DNA of 44,100 nt from contig NZ_JABJUQ010000001.1 in the NCBI RefSeq assembly GCF_013155385.1, positions 27,501 to 71,600 on the forward strand. Reading direction: 5' to 3'. Positions within the stretch are counted from its first letter, which is position 1. Each line of letters begins with the position of its first letter. This stretch comes from Bacillus sp. WMMC1349 (GTDB lineage Bacteria > Bacillota > Bacilli > Bacillales > Bacillaceae). The notes below the pieces were generated by a model. It searched no databases. It saw only the letters and a list, made by a program, of their open reading frames with translations, and was not told where the DNA came from. A program made the position numbers and the translations under genes. Below, piece after piece: positions 9,957 to 18,869 of the stretch.

Positions 9957-10183
9957 TGCTGTGACTTGCCCTCATCTTCATTTCTGTCGTAACAAAACTT
10001 CAGATGATATTTTCTACAAAGCACTTTTTGCAGTTCTTTCACTTCATTGCTATAGCATCTAGCGATGTCTTGATACATTCCCTTCTGCCCGTCATAAGGA
10101 CATGTGTCTAACCGCTTCACCACTTTGAGTAAATCAATTTTCAATTGGTGGTATTCGTTAATCGATTTTTCTAAACAGCTCAT
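9953..10183 (-). CDS. Hypothetical small protein, first gene of the yvrJ-like micro-operon
   Basis: 76 aa, helical and hydrophilic, with five cysteines. GGGGGA lies six bases before the ATG. It overlaps the next gene by 4 bases and is divergent from the phospholipase A2-like gene, separated by 194 bases. A shared regulatory region for SigO-type RNA polymerase is plausible but not demonstrable from sequence. No family was recognised. Confidence 0.6.
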   Translation of the reverse strand: MSCLEKSINEYHQLKIDLLKVVKRLDTCPYDGQKGMYQDIARCYSNEVKELQKVLCRKYHLKFCYDRNEDEGKSQQ

Positions 10184-10377
10184 GACTAATCCCCCTAATT
10201 TCTTATTTATTTTTATTAAAGCCTGTGAAAGGGATTCCCTTAACCTTATGTTTTTTAAAGAGAATGTAAAGTGGCCAAAAACAAAAGTATTTTTTCAACA
10301 AATTGGTTTGATTTTTTAAAACCATTTTCTCTTTTTAATCATGTAGGATCTCAAAACGACTGAGAGGAAGATGTGAA

Positions 10378-11163
10378 GTGAATATCATATCCAAAGAAAT
10401 CATGTTGGAGAAAGCTGAATTTCAAAAGAGATTAAAATCACCTGTACTGCTGCCTGTTCTAGAGGAGACTAAAGACTATTTTTCATTTGATGAAGCAGCT
10501 TTCAAGGACACTCGAGCATTTGAAATTAATTATTACGCAGGTGATGAAGCTGAACAACTAATTGTCACCCAACTTAGTATGTATATTAAGTTTCACCCGC
10601 AGTTGTATTTCCATATCCTAAAAAGTAAGTCCGTTGAAAAAAATAATGAAAGTACTTTAATAAGAGTCATATCTTTAACAAAGCAAGCAAATGAAGCACA
10701 GAATACGATGAGAGTAGTAACATATGATGGGGGAGAGTTTATTGGTGAATACAATGCACTTATTTCAGAGCGAGAACTCACTCTTCCTGAAGAAATTGAT
10801 CAAATTCCAACAGACGCGATTCAAAAATCAGAGGAGAACAAACTGTTCAAAACACAGGCTACCGTTTTATGTTTTCGATTAGACGGTTCGGGTACTTGTT
10901 GTCAATTTAGATATAATGGTCTTCCTTGGAACCCATTGATTAAATACAAATGGTGCGGAGAGAATTGCGGAAGTGGAACACCAGTAAATGCTCTAGATAG
11001 ATGCTGTAAAGCTCATGATGAGTGTTACGGGGAGCATGAGGATTATCCTGCTCGTTGTTCCTGTGACCAAAATCTAAGAAACTGTGCCAGCACAACAGAT
11101 GATGCTGGCACAGATAGAGTCATCGCAGCTTTTGCAGCAAAAATGATCGCGATGGGTTGTTAA
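10378..11163 (+). CDS. Phospholipase A2-like cysteine-rich protein
   Basis: 261 aa, start GTG (an ATG at codon 9 is an alternative). Residues 1-160 are hydrophilic with no recognised domain and no signal peptide. The C-terminal 95 residues hold about eleven cysteines and a PLA2-like core. [13 protein letters not shown] resembles the calcium-binding loop, and [12 protein letters not shown] matches the CCxxHxxC active-site signature with the His-Asp pair. [10 protein letters not shown] follows. Secreted PLA2 enzymes hydrolyse the sn-2 ester of phospholipids. Lack of a Sec signal suggests cytoplasmic storage, non-classical export or a bacteriocin-like precursor. A hairpin terminator follows. SigO-type genes nearby suggest envelope-stress control. 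Confidence 0.7.
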   Translation: MNIISKEIMLEKAEFQKRLKSPVLLPVLEETKDYFSFDEAAFKDTRAFEINYYAGDEAEQLIVTQLSMYIKFHPQLYFHILKSKSVEKNNESTLIRVISLTKQANEAQNTMRVVTYDGGEFIGEYNALISERELTLPEEIDQIPTDAIQKSEENKLFKTQATVLCFRLDGSGTCCQFRYNGLPWNPLIKYKWCGENCGSGTPVNALDRCCKAHDECYGEHEDYPARCSCDQNLRNCASTTDDAGTDRVIAAFAAKMIAMGC

Positions 11164-11170
11164 AAAAACT

Positions 11171-11200
11171 GTCCAATAGTCAATCTGTTGACTATTGGAC
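11171..11200 (+). terminator. Terminator-like hairpin after the phospholipase A2-like gene
   Basis: A perfect 13-bp stem GTCCAATAGTCAA/TTGACTATTGGAC with a TCTG loop starts 7 bases after the stop. The following sequence is pyrimidine-rich (ACCTTTCCTCTTTT) rather than a pure T-run. An A-run precedes it, so it may work in both directions. Confidence 0.65.
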
Positions 11201-11266
11201 ACCTTTCCTCTTTTCGGGCAGCTTCTTTACTTAAGGATGATTGAAACTTGAAAACGCCATAAAATT

Positions 11267-11340
11267 GAACTACCCCCACTTATCGACCTTGCGATCTGAT
11301 TGAAGTGGGAGATTCTTGGGAACAGAGCGTACTTGTTGAC
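11267..11340. mobile_element. Possible IS200/IS605-type end remnant
   Basis: CCCACTT (11275-11281) pairs with AAGTGGG (11303-11309), followed by AGATTCTTGGGAACAG. This resembles the 3' end structure seen after tnpB genes in Bacillaceae IS605-type elements. No transposase reading frame is present. The call rests on resemblance from memory and is weak. Confidence 0.3.
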
Positions 11341-11395
11341 GTATTTCTTTGCCAACAGAGGTTTCTCTTATTGACCAAGCTATCCCCGTAGATTC

Positions 11396-11665
11396 CTACG
11401 GTTCTATATTTAAGCCTAATGTCCTTTCGTCCCAAATCATATAAACAACATGACTGTATTGATTACTGTGTCGCTTTAAAAAAATAATTATTTCATCAAC
11501 TGTATATACTTTAGCATGATTAGATATTTTCTCCCATTCTATACACCCCCAATCAGTAAATGGAAAAAACCTTTCAAAATCATTTAATACTTGTTTTTTA
11601 TTAATATCTGATAAAACATTTACATCCTCACCAATAGCTTTAATACATTCATCAAATAAACTCAT
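11396..11665 (-). CDS. Hypothetical small protein, immunity-like
   Basis: 89 aa from the ATG at 11665, chosen because AAGGGGA lies six bases upstream; an upstream in-frame start lacks such a site. It is acidic and soluble, with the features MSLFDECIKAIGEDVN and a C-terminal YSHVVYMIWDERTLGLNIEP. The size and character recall small CDI-type immunity proteins, but no toxin is adjacent and the family is not certain. It stands alone between mobile-element remnants. Confidence 0.5.
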   Translation of the reverse strand: MSLFDECIKAIGEDVNVLSDINKKQVLNDFERFFPFTDWGCIEWEKISNHAKVYTVDEIIIFLKRHSNQYSHVVYMIWDERTLGLNIEP

Positions 11666-11950
11666 CAAGATTCCCCTTATCAATCGTTTAAAAAGATTGA
11701 ACTGTACATTCGTAACCCTTAAACGGGATAGCGGTTTACGAAAATTAACCTTTTCTGGTCATAATCTAATCTCATTCTTACTTTTCCATCATTGACAATC
11801 TTTCAAACAACATTACCATATCAAGCGTACCTGTATATGGTTAAGCGTTTACTCCGAAAATTCCCACCTAGATCTAGTCCGTTTTTTCTAGCTTGTTCGA
11901 TTGTTTAAACCCTTAAAGGAAAATGAAAGGTTGTTAAGGTTAGAGATATC

Positions 11951-12050
11951 TTGAAAGTAGTATACATGAATAAAAATCGGGGAATTTGCTCGCTTTCCGC
12001 GGTGATTGCAAGTTCTCACAATTCCCCCTAAAGGATTTTTTGACAGTTCC
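11951..12050. repeat. Internally deleted copy of the 180-bp dispersed repeat
   Basis: It begins TTGAAAGTAGTATACATGAA and contains GGGGAATTTGCTCGCTTTCC, then jumps to CAATTCCCCC and ends in GACAGTTCC. Compared with the full copy at 13881-14065 the central 70-80 bases are missing. It lies just downstream of rsoA. The rest of 11666-11950 shows no gene. Confidence 0.8.
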
Positions 12051-12051
12051 T

Positions 12052-12249
12052 TTATTTCTTATCTAAAAATTCAAAGAAACCTGGTGCTTTAATTTCTGTT
12101 AACACTTTTAATTTTTCGAAAATCTTTATTTTAATCTCCTGCTCTAAGTCCTCCCTTTCCTGAATAGATGTGTTTTTTAGACTCTTTTTTATTTTTGGTA
12201 AAAATTTGTCAATAACCTCATCATATGTTAGTTCATTACATTTATTCAC
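12052..12249 (-). CDS. rsoA: RsoA-like sigma cofactor (partner of SigO)
   Basis: 65 aa from GTG at 12249, preceded by GGGGTG at 8 bases; a GTG nine bases upstream is possible. The sequence YDEVIDKFLPKIKKSLKN plus EREDLEQEIKIKIFEKL has the look of a sigma region 2 fragment. In B. subtilis SigO supplies region 4 and RsoA supplies region 2-like contacts to RNA polymerase and the -10 element, so both are needed. Here the gene starts one base after the sigO-like stop, matching that operon. Slightly shorter than B. subtilis RsoA. Confidence 0.75.
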   Translation of the reverse strand: MNKCNELTYDEVIDKFLPKIKKSLKNTSIQEREDLEQEIKIKIFEKLKVLTEIKAPGFFEFLDKK

Positions 12250-12250
12250 T

Positions 12251-12829
12251 TTAATCACACCCCAAATTTATTTTCGATTTTAACTTTCTCAAGGCGGTAC
12301 GATGATAATAAGAAACCATCTGTTCTGATAAGTTTAAAATATTAGCTATTTCTTTGTTCCTTAATTCGTTTAAATATATTAATTCAATTACTTTTTTTTG
12401 AGTTTTATTGAGTGTCTGAAGAGCATGATATAAGCTCTGATTCGTTATCATCTCTTCAAGTGCTGTTTGTGTCTCTTCAAAAATCTTTTCAGTTTTATGA
12501 TCTGATTGAAGATTATAATAAAGTTTTTCCGGATTTTCAGTTGCTTCAAAATATATTGGAGTCCTTTTTTTGTCTGCCGAAATTCTTTTATCATAATCAA
12601 TTGAGTAAAAATGAATTAACTTGCTCACATAATTGATGACTTTTACATTGTAATAATGATTTCTAAAAGCTTGATCCAACTCTTCTTTATTTTCATAAGT
12701 AGGGTTATTTATTACGTTTTTTAGTAAAGAAAAATTCTCTTTTTTCTTTAAAAAAAGCGCAATGATAGGTTCTTCTAGTTTGTCTCGATTTTCTTCAAAA
12801 AAAGACCTTAATATACGTTTTTCATCCAT
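12251..12829 (-). CDS. sigO: SigO-like RNA polymerase sigma factor
   Basis: 192 aa from the ATG at 12829 (MDEKRILRSFFEENRDK), chosen because GGAGG lies upstream and the length fits SigO; the frame stays open further 5'. The C-terminus is a sigma region 4 helix-turn-helix: LYHALQTLNKTQKKVIELIY then RNKEIANILNLSEQMVSYYH. A normal region 2 is lacking and is presumably provided by the adjacent RsoA-like protein. In B. subtilis the pair drives oxdC-yvrL and yvrJ under acid or envelope stress. Here the candidate targets are the YvrJ micro-operon and the PLA2-like gene. No yvrL-like negative regulator is seen in the window. Confidence 0.75.
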   Translation of the reverse strand: MDEKRILRSFFEENRDKLEEPIIALFLKKKENFSLLKNVINNPTYENKEELDQAFRNHYYNVKVINYVSKLIHFYSIDYDKRISADKKRTPIYFEATENPEKLYYNLQSDHKTEKIFEETQTALEEMITNQSLYHALQTLNKTQKKVIELIYLNELRNKEIANILNLSEQMVSYYHRTALRKLKSKINLGCD

Positions 12830-13101
12830 TTGAAAAATATCCCTCCTCACTTCATAAAGAGATATCTCTTCATCAATTATAAAACAAAAACGAGAACAAA
12901 TGTTCTGTTTGTGTGAATTTATTCGAACCAGAAGCATCGACAATTTGATATTTTTTATCAAAACAACATCCCAAAGATACTAAAACCCTTGATTGCGTAA
13001 AGAGGTAAACAGCATATAAAAAATATTGCATACTATTTTTCATTCGTTTAGAATATTCAAAGATATTGAGTAATGGTTATTCAAAGGAGCGTTAGCTGAA
13101 T

Positions 13102-13875
13102 ATGCACAAACTGTATTTTTCAAGTGATATCGGTGAAAAAAAACCAGAGACGATCATCAATAGGCAAAGTGCCTGCCCTTTTTGTGAGCGTGATCAATTA
13201 ACAGGCATTTTGGAAACGGATGAGGAAATGATTTGGCTGGAGAATAAATACCCAACGATACAAAACACGTATCAAACGCTCATTATTGAGACGGATCATT
13301 GTAATGAAGACATCGCTGTATATCGTAAAGCGAAAATGAGAAAACTCATCCGCTTCAGTTTAGAAAAATGGCTAAACATGGAGGCCCAAGATTGCTATAA
13401 AAGTGTGATTTTGTATAAAAATTATGGTCCGTTTTCCGGAGGAAGCATTAAACATGCGCACATGCAAATTGTCGGGCTAAAGCAAGTTGATTATATGAAA
13501 GAACTCTTACCCGAACATTTTCAAGGAATAAAGGTAATAGAGAAGCCGTCTGAAATAGAACTTAACTTGTCAACCAACCCAATTATAGGCTTTACAGAGT
13601 TTAATATTATCATCAGCGATACTTTAGAGCACACCGATAAACTCGCCGACTATATTCAAAAAACAGTACAATATGTTTTACATGATTTTAACCAAAAATG
13701 TTCTAGCTATAATATGTTTTTTTATCACACTAACTTAAAAATCATTTGCAAAATCGTGCCCAGATTTATCGCTTCTCCTTTTTTCATTGGCTATAAAATT
13801 CCGCAAGTATCTGTAGATCAACGATTAAATGAAATTAGAACACAGCTGGTTAAAAAAATAAATGAAACGAAATAA
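13102..13875 (+). CDS. DUF4931 (GalT/HIT-like) protein
   Basis: 257 aa. An N-terminal CPFC pair, the central GGSIKHAHMQIVG with the HxHxQ signature of HIT/GalT nucleotidyl transferases and hydrolases, and the length fit the DUF4931 family. Substrates are unknown; by fold a nucleotide or nucleotidyl-sugar is likely. GGAG lies upstream of the ATG with a long spacer. A full copy of the dispersed repeat begins 6 bases after the stop and may act as its terminator. Confidence 0.75.
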   Translation: MHKLYFSSDIGEKKPETIINRQSACPFCERDQLTGILETDEEMIWLENKYPTIQNTYQTLIIETDHCNEDIAVYRKAKMRKLIRFSLEKWLNMEAQDCYKSVILYKNYGPFSGGSIKHAHMQIVGLKQVDYMKELLPEHFQGIKVIEKPSEIELNLSTNPIIGFTEFNIIISDTLEHTDKLADYIQKTVQYVLHDFNQKCSSYNMFFYHTNLKIICKIVPRFIASPFFIGYKIPQVSVDQRLNEIRTQLVKKINETK

Positions 13876-13880
13876 CAAAA

Positions 13881-14065
13881 GGGGCTGTCCTGAAAGTCGT
13901 GTGGATGAATAAAAATTGGGGAATTTGCTCGCTTTCCGCGGGCGATCCACGAGCCTCCCCGGAGCTCGTTCCTTGCTCCTCTTGGGTCTCACCTGCCTCG
14001 CTGTTTCCGCAGGAGTCTCGCAATTCCCCCTGATTTATGTGAAAAAGGACTTTTTAGACAGCTCC
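13881..14065 (+). repeat. Dispersed 185-bp repeat, full copy A
   Basis: The ends are imperfect inverted repeats: GGGGCTGTCCTGAAAGTC at the left and GACTTTTTAGACAGCTCC at the right. Inside are GGGGAATTTGCTCGCTTTCC and CAATTCCCCC, which also pair, and several GC-rich short palindromes. It is near-identical to the inverted copy at 24676-24853 and the deleted copy at 11951-12050. It is MITE-like, encodes no protein, and an open frame across it is spurious. Confidence 0.85.
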
Positions 14066-14250
14066 TTGTCTAGTATGCGTCCGATAAACTTAGAATTTTT
14101 GCAGTTTTTATGAAAACACAAGCCCCGTTGTTTCAAGCATCCACTGAACAGATTCTAATCTATTAATCAATATCCTTTACACGTCCTATACTTGTTATTG
14201 ACAAGTGGATTCTTTCACTCGTATGACAGTTTTAGGAACACTAGACGTTT

Positions 14251-14888
14251 TTAGTGGGGCTTCTGGCGTGGCTCTTCAGTGATGATCAGCTTATATTTTT
14301 TTAGTCTGTTTTCCATCAGTAATGCCATTTGTTTTGCATTTGGATTTCCTTCATTTTCTAATTGATCAATGATGTTAAGATAATCCGTTTCATTTCGATT
14401 CTGATTAATTTATATGCAGGCTGAATTTCTCCCACCTTAATCTTAAATCCAACTATACCTTTTAGTTCACTTTGTAAGAGATGAGGAGAGAGAGAAAGTT
14501 TCTCGCATGAAATTGGATTTTCTCGATGTTCTTCGTATTTTTCCATCATACTTTTTAACTCTTCTATTAATTCTTCTTTCTCTAAAATACTTACTTTCCC
14601 ATCTACAGGACCGCTTGATAATTCCGTGTTGGAACTTCTTCATGCCCATACCATGAAGAAATGTAAGCGTGCGGTCCCTGAAACATAACAAGTACATCTT
14701 CACACGTTTCAAATGTTCTCCACTGAGAATTTCCATACCGATATGCCCGCTAATATAGTAATCATCACCTTGTTTATTTAATCCCAATGGCAATTGGTTT
14801 CCCTTTTTCTGTTGTAACGATCGTGCCAAGAGAGTTTTTTTGAACAAAATCCAACATTTGCGACCTTAAAATATTTTGGAATAGACAT
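14251..14888 (-). pseudogene. paiB: paiB pseudogene (FMN-binding negative regulator), several frameshifts
   Basis: Joining frames recovers a PaiB-like protein: MSIPKYFKV, then SLGTIVTTEKGKPIA, LPLGLNKQGDDYYISGHIG, QWRTFETCEDVLVMFQGPHA, ISSWYGHEEVPTRNYQAV, GKVSILEKEELIEEL, LKGIVGFKIKV and ENEGNPNAKQMALLMENRL. At least four shifts separate these blocks, and the N-terminal part has lost some residues. The total of 638 bases is close to the roughly 207-aa family size. In B. subtilis PaiB with PaiA limits protease and sporulation gene expression. The RBS AGGAGG remains. A probable real pseudogene. Confidence 0.85.
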
Positions 14889-14903
14889 CGTCATCCTCCT
14901 TTT

Positions 14904-15897
<994 letters not shown>

Positions 15898-15919
15898 TAA
15901 CATCCCCATGTACATATAT

Positions 15920-15982
15920 TTGTTGTAAATGCAATAAAATTCATATATAAAACTTACCCTAATTTTGTTGAGTTTGCAATAA
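15920..15982 (-). promoter_or_regulatory. Two operator-like sites upstream of yybA
   Basis: On the plus strand TTGTTG-TAAATG-CAATAA (15920-15937) and TTGTTG-AGTTTG-CAATAA (15965-15982) lie 45 bp centre to centre. They are near-palindromic and match the pair at 16960-17024. They bracket the likely yybA promoter. A MarR dimer could bind each. Confidence 0.6.
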
Positions 15983-16092
15983 CTGTCCATAAATGCGTGG
16001 TTTACTTTAAATGTGATTAGGCTAAGCAAATTCACACCGATTCCAGTGGATCTTATCATTGATCATGTCGTAAAATAGACCACCAACTAAAC

Positions 16093-16140
16093 AAAAAAGT
16101 CTCCAAACTGAATCTATTATGATCCAGTTTAGAGACTTGT
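16093..16140 (-). terminator. Terminator of the B3/4 gene
   Basis: On the minus strand a 14-bp stem AAGTCTCTAAACTG/CAGTTTGGAGACTT (one mismatch, arms 16127-16140 and 16099-16112) is followed by TTTTTTG. It is a strong intrinsic terminator 15 bases after the stop. Confidence 0.85.
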
Positions 16141-16154
16141 ATGCAATCAGACGA

Positions 16155-16862
16155 TTACCTGATTGATATTTCTTTATTGTTCATATCAAGAATTGAAATG
16201 TTACATGTTCCCCCTAAGTGATCTTGTACTGATGATGCTAAGTCTTTTAAAGCATTCTCAAACTCATTTACTCGTTTCTCATCAACTAATTCAATACACA
16301 AAAAAGCATTTTTTGTATTTTCAGTAAGCATTGTTCTTACTGATTCACGCCAATTCCAGCACCTGCAGATTGCACCACTAGCATCTTTATATACGATTTC
16401 ACCTTCATATGGGGGTTCATTTTTATCCGTCCCTAATGTAACAAAATCTTCATTTCCAATTGCTTTAGTCAATCGAATATCACCATTGAAAGTGTCTATA
16501 TCTTCACCGCCACAAGGCAATGCATATTTTAAAGAAATAGAATTGTAAATATCAACCAATGGATTAATGGTCCCTATATGGTTTCCTTTATCCACCCGTT
16601 TTAGTAATGCCTCAATAGATGACCTTGCACCTTTTTTGGTTTTAAACTTTTGAAATGCCTCTCTCCATACTTTGATTACTTCGTTACTGCTAAATTCTTC
16701 ATTCTGTAAATATTGTAAGGCTTCCTTTTTTGAATGCTCTATAATATCTTTATATTTATTTGTATCTTTTATAGAGTTATCTATCCCCTTACAAACAACA
16801 ATACCAATTCTTGCATTAGGAAATAAACCCCAAAAATCATCTGCAATAACAAACTTTTTCAT
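16155..16862 (-). CDS. B3/4 domain protein (phenylalanyl-tRNA synthetase editing-domain-like)
   Basis: 235 aa. The B3/4 fold motifs are visible: INPLVDIYNSISLKYALPCGG, GDIRLTKAIGNEDFVTLG, PPYEGEIVYKD and CRCWNWRES. Free-standing B3/4 proteins resemble the PheRS beta editing domain and may hydrolyse mischarged tRNA or related esters; no substrate is proven. It is monocistronic: divergent from the GNAT gene, with its own terminator downstream. Confidence 0.85.
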   Translation of the reverse strand: MKKFVIADDFWGLFPNARIGIVVCKGIDNSIKDTNKYKDIIEHSKKEALQYLQNEEFSSNEVIKVWREAFQKFKTKKGARSSIEALLKRVDKGNHIGTINPLVDIYNSISLKYALPCGGEDIDTFNGDIRLTKAIGNEDFVTLGTDKNEPPYEGEIVYKDASGAICRCWNWRESVRTMLTENTKNAFLCIELVDEKRVNEFENALKDLASSVQDHLGGTCNISILDMNNKEISIR

Positions 16863-16959
16863 TTAAATATGCCTCCTCAACATTAAAAAAGGATCTCCCA
16901 GGTTTTATTCTCGTATACACAGCGCTGTATTTTTCTCTGACAAGGTACAATACAACTTT

Positions 16960-17024
16960 TTGTTGCAAATACAACAAAAATGACGTACATTTAACATACC
17001 TTAATTTTGTTGCATTTGCAATAT
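16960..17024 (+). promoter_or_regulatory. Two operator-like sites upstream of the GNAT gene
   Basis: TTGTTG-CAAATA-CAACAA (16960-16977, perfect arms) and TTGTTG-CATTTG-CAATAT (17007-17024) are 47 bp apart centre to centre, nearly the same spacing as the pair before yybA. A possible TTGCAA and TACATT promoter with 17-bp spacing (16963-16991) overlaps the first site, consistent with repression. Confidence 0.6.
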
Positions 17025-17055
17025 TTTTTTAAAAAAAGGAAAGGATTGATCAATC

Positions 17056-17481
17056 ATGAATATAAAAAGAATGACAACTGAATCTGATTTACATGAAGCT
17101 CTCAGTATTAGAAAAACAGTCTTCATTGAGGAACAAAATGTACCTGAGTCTGATGAGTTTGATCAATTTGATACGCTTAATGAACAATGCCAGCATATCT
17201 TGGTATATCATGAAAATCAGCCTGTTGGCACTGGTCGTGTACGTATCGTTGACAACACAGGAAAACTGGAAAGAATTTGCGTCCTCAAACCTTACCGTAA
17301 GTACGGATTGGGAAAAGTCATCATAGGAGAGTTAGAAAAAATTATGATAGAAAAAGGAATGACTAACTTTAAGCTGCATGGGCAAACACAAGCAGCAGGC
17401 TTTTATAAAAAACTAGGCTATCAGACTTCTTCACAAGAATTTATGGAAGACGGCATCCCACATATCTTGATGATAAAATGA
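17056..17481 (+). CDS. GNAT-family N-acetyltransferase (YjcF/ElaA type)
   Basis: 141 aa. The family pattern is clear: LSIRKTVFIEEQNVPESDEFD near the N-terminus, RVRIVDNTGKLERICVL, the acetyl-CoA loop PYRKYGLGKVIIGELE and QTQAAGFYKKLGYQ. The substrate is unknown. AAAGGAAAGG lies upstream of the ATG. The stop overlaps the next start by 4 bases (ATGA), so it is co-translated with the membrane protein. Two YybA-type sites lie upstream. Confidence 0.88.
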   Translation: MNIKRMTTESDLHEALSIRKTVFIEEQNVPESDEFDQFDTLNEQCQHILVYHENQPVGTGRVRIVDNTGKLERICVLKPYRKYGLGKVIIGELEKIMIEKGMTNFKLHGQTQAAGFYKKLGYQTSSQEFMEDGIPHILMIK

Positions 17482-18143
17482 AGTATGTTTATTACGGATT
17501 AGGTATACTCATATTAAGTTTAGGCATTTCCTTAACAATAAAATCAGGACTAGGTACATCTCCCTTTGATGCCCTTTTGGTTGGTCTTTCCGAAGAAGTC
17601 GGTCTTACCGTAGGTAGTTGGGAGGTCCTTATTTCTGTTATCCTGTTAATCTTTAATTCTATATTAACGAGAAAAAAACCTATTTTGTTGGGCTTGATTA
17701 CAGCCTTCATTACTGGGATAAGCATTGATCTATGGATGTTTTCCTTTCATCATGTCATGGAGCCAAACATGTGGTTAAGCAAGCTCACTTGTTTCGGAAT
17801 CGGTTTGGTGTTCATTGGTCTTGGAACAGCAATGTATCTTCAGACGAAATTTGCATCCACTCCAATTGATCATTTAACACTCATTATCCGAGATATTTTT
17901 AAAAAAACGATCCTATTTTCAAGAACATCGGTATATGCTCTTTTCTTATTATTAGCCTTTTTATTTAAAGGTCCTATCGGTATTGGAACCCTTTTAACTG
18001 TTTGTTTTGGAGGAATAATCCTTCACTTTTTTATGCCTTTTATTGAATGGCGAATTCTATCATCAGGCCATGTAAATTGTCATCTGTCTCTTATAAACAG
18101 GAATTATCATTCACTAACTAAAAGGAAAAACAGAAGAGGTTAA
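17478..18143 (+). CDS. YczE/YitT-family integral membrane protein
   Basis: 221 aa with about six membrane segments. It carries the repeated motif SGLGTSPFDALLVGLSE near residue 23 and ASTPIDHLTLIIRDIF in the second half, typical of YczE/YyaS/YitT-like proteins whose two halves are related. Transport is suspected but unproven; B. subtilis YczE helps antibiotic synthesis. Coupled to the GNAT gene by an ATGA overlap and followed by a terminator. Confidence 0.85.
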   Translation: MKYVYYGLGILILSLGISLTIKSGLGTSPFDALLVGLSEEVGLTVGSWEVLISVILLIFNSILTRKKPILLGLITAFITGISIDLWMFSFHHVMEPNMWLSKLTCFGIGLVFIGLGTAMYLQTKFASTPIDHLTLIIRDIFKKTILFSRTSVYALFLLLAFLFKGPIGIGTLLTVCFGGIILHFFMPFIEWRILSSGHVNCHLSLINRNYHSLTKRKNRRG

Positions 18144-18167
18144 CTTTAAAAGACCTCTTCCTTTTTG
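18133..18167 (+). terminator. Terminator after the YczE-like gene
   Basis: GAAGAGGT (18133-18140) pairs with ACCTCTTC (18153-18160), followed by CTTTTTG. The first arm overlaps the last codons and the stop. Confidence 0.75.
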
Positions 18168-18314
18168 ATATTTAGTTATTATTCACAAAATCAAAAAAGG
18201 CGGAAACGATCTGCTTAGGTATAGCTTATGCGGGTAGCTACATGCAATGTCATGGATGTTCCTAAAGAGGTTTAACAGTCTATGCCTGTTTTAAATTGAA
18301 ATGACATGAAAGAA

Positions 18315-18536
18315 TTATAAAACCTGAGTAAATAAACAATAAAATGAATACAAGAAGGATATCGCTCCCACGAAAAAAGTATATTTTTTTTGTTTATCTT
18401 CTTTTACTAACATCATGTAGAAAAGACCGGTAAAGAAAAATCCTATGAACCAGCCTACTGACATTTGCCACATAAAAGCTATCATAAAACCGATAATCCC
18501 CAACATTTGAAAGGCTTTAGAAGCAAATATAACCAC
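18315..18536 (-). CDS. Small hydrophobic membrane protein
   Basis: 73 aa, start GTG. Two or three membrane segments cover most of the length, separated by a short basic loop (KEDKQKKY). AAAGGTGG lies 11 bases before the start. No family was recognised. Hydrophobic composition alone could arise by chance in AT-rich DNA, so the call is moderate. 18144-18314 shows only the terminator and no gene. Confidence 0.45.
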   Translation of the reverse strand: MVIFASKAFQMLGIIGFMIAFMWQMSVGWFIGFFFTGLFYMMLVKEDKQKKYTFFVGAISFLYSFYCLFTQVL

Positions 18537-18828
18537 TTTAAATTACCACCTTTGTTAAATTTTATATAGTTATAGTTTATCCTTTTCAAAGAGTAATTGC
18601 TATACTTTCAATTTTATTCTGATGATACAACTTCCAAATGAGGTTAGAAAAGAACGCCGAAAAAATTAGTCGAGGTTTCAGGATATACACAGACCTTTCG
18701 TTTATTAGAATTACGACACGTTCCCTATTATTTGATGTTATTTTTGCTTGATTTATTTTTTTAAAAAAGTATTGACACTGAAAATATGACCATGTTATTA
18801 TTAAATATTTGATAAAAAAATCGATATG

Positions 18829-18851
18829 TGGTAACCTTAAGAAGGTTACCA
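18829..18851 (+). promoter_or_regulatory. Perfect palindrome in the carD-like leader
   Basis: TGGTAACCTT and AAGGTTACCA form a perfect 10-bp hairpin with an AAG loop, ending just before the TGGAGGTGG ribosome site of the next gene. No T-run follows, so it looks like an operator or an mRNA structure near the start rather than a terminator. The upstream stretch 18537-18828 holds no convincing gene. Confidence 0.55.
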
Positions 18852-18869
18852 TTTATGGAGGTGGATTAT

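Noticed and set aside
13916..14113. 65-codon plus-strand frame
   Set aside because: It is read across the dispersed repeat copy A and has no product; the other copies do not keep the frame.
14467..14847. 126-codon minus-strand frame as a gene
   Set aside because: It is one frame of the broken paiB, switching into and out of the true reading; not a separate gene.
18586..18852. 88-codon minus-strand frame
   Set aside because: It starts inside the palindrome of the carD-like leader, has no ribosome site and no family resemblance.
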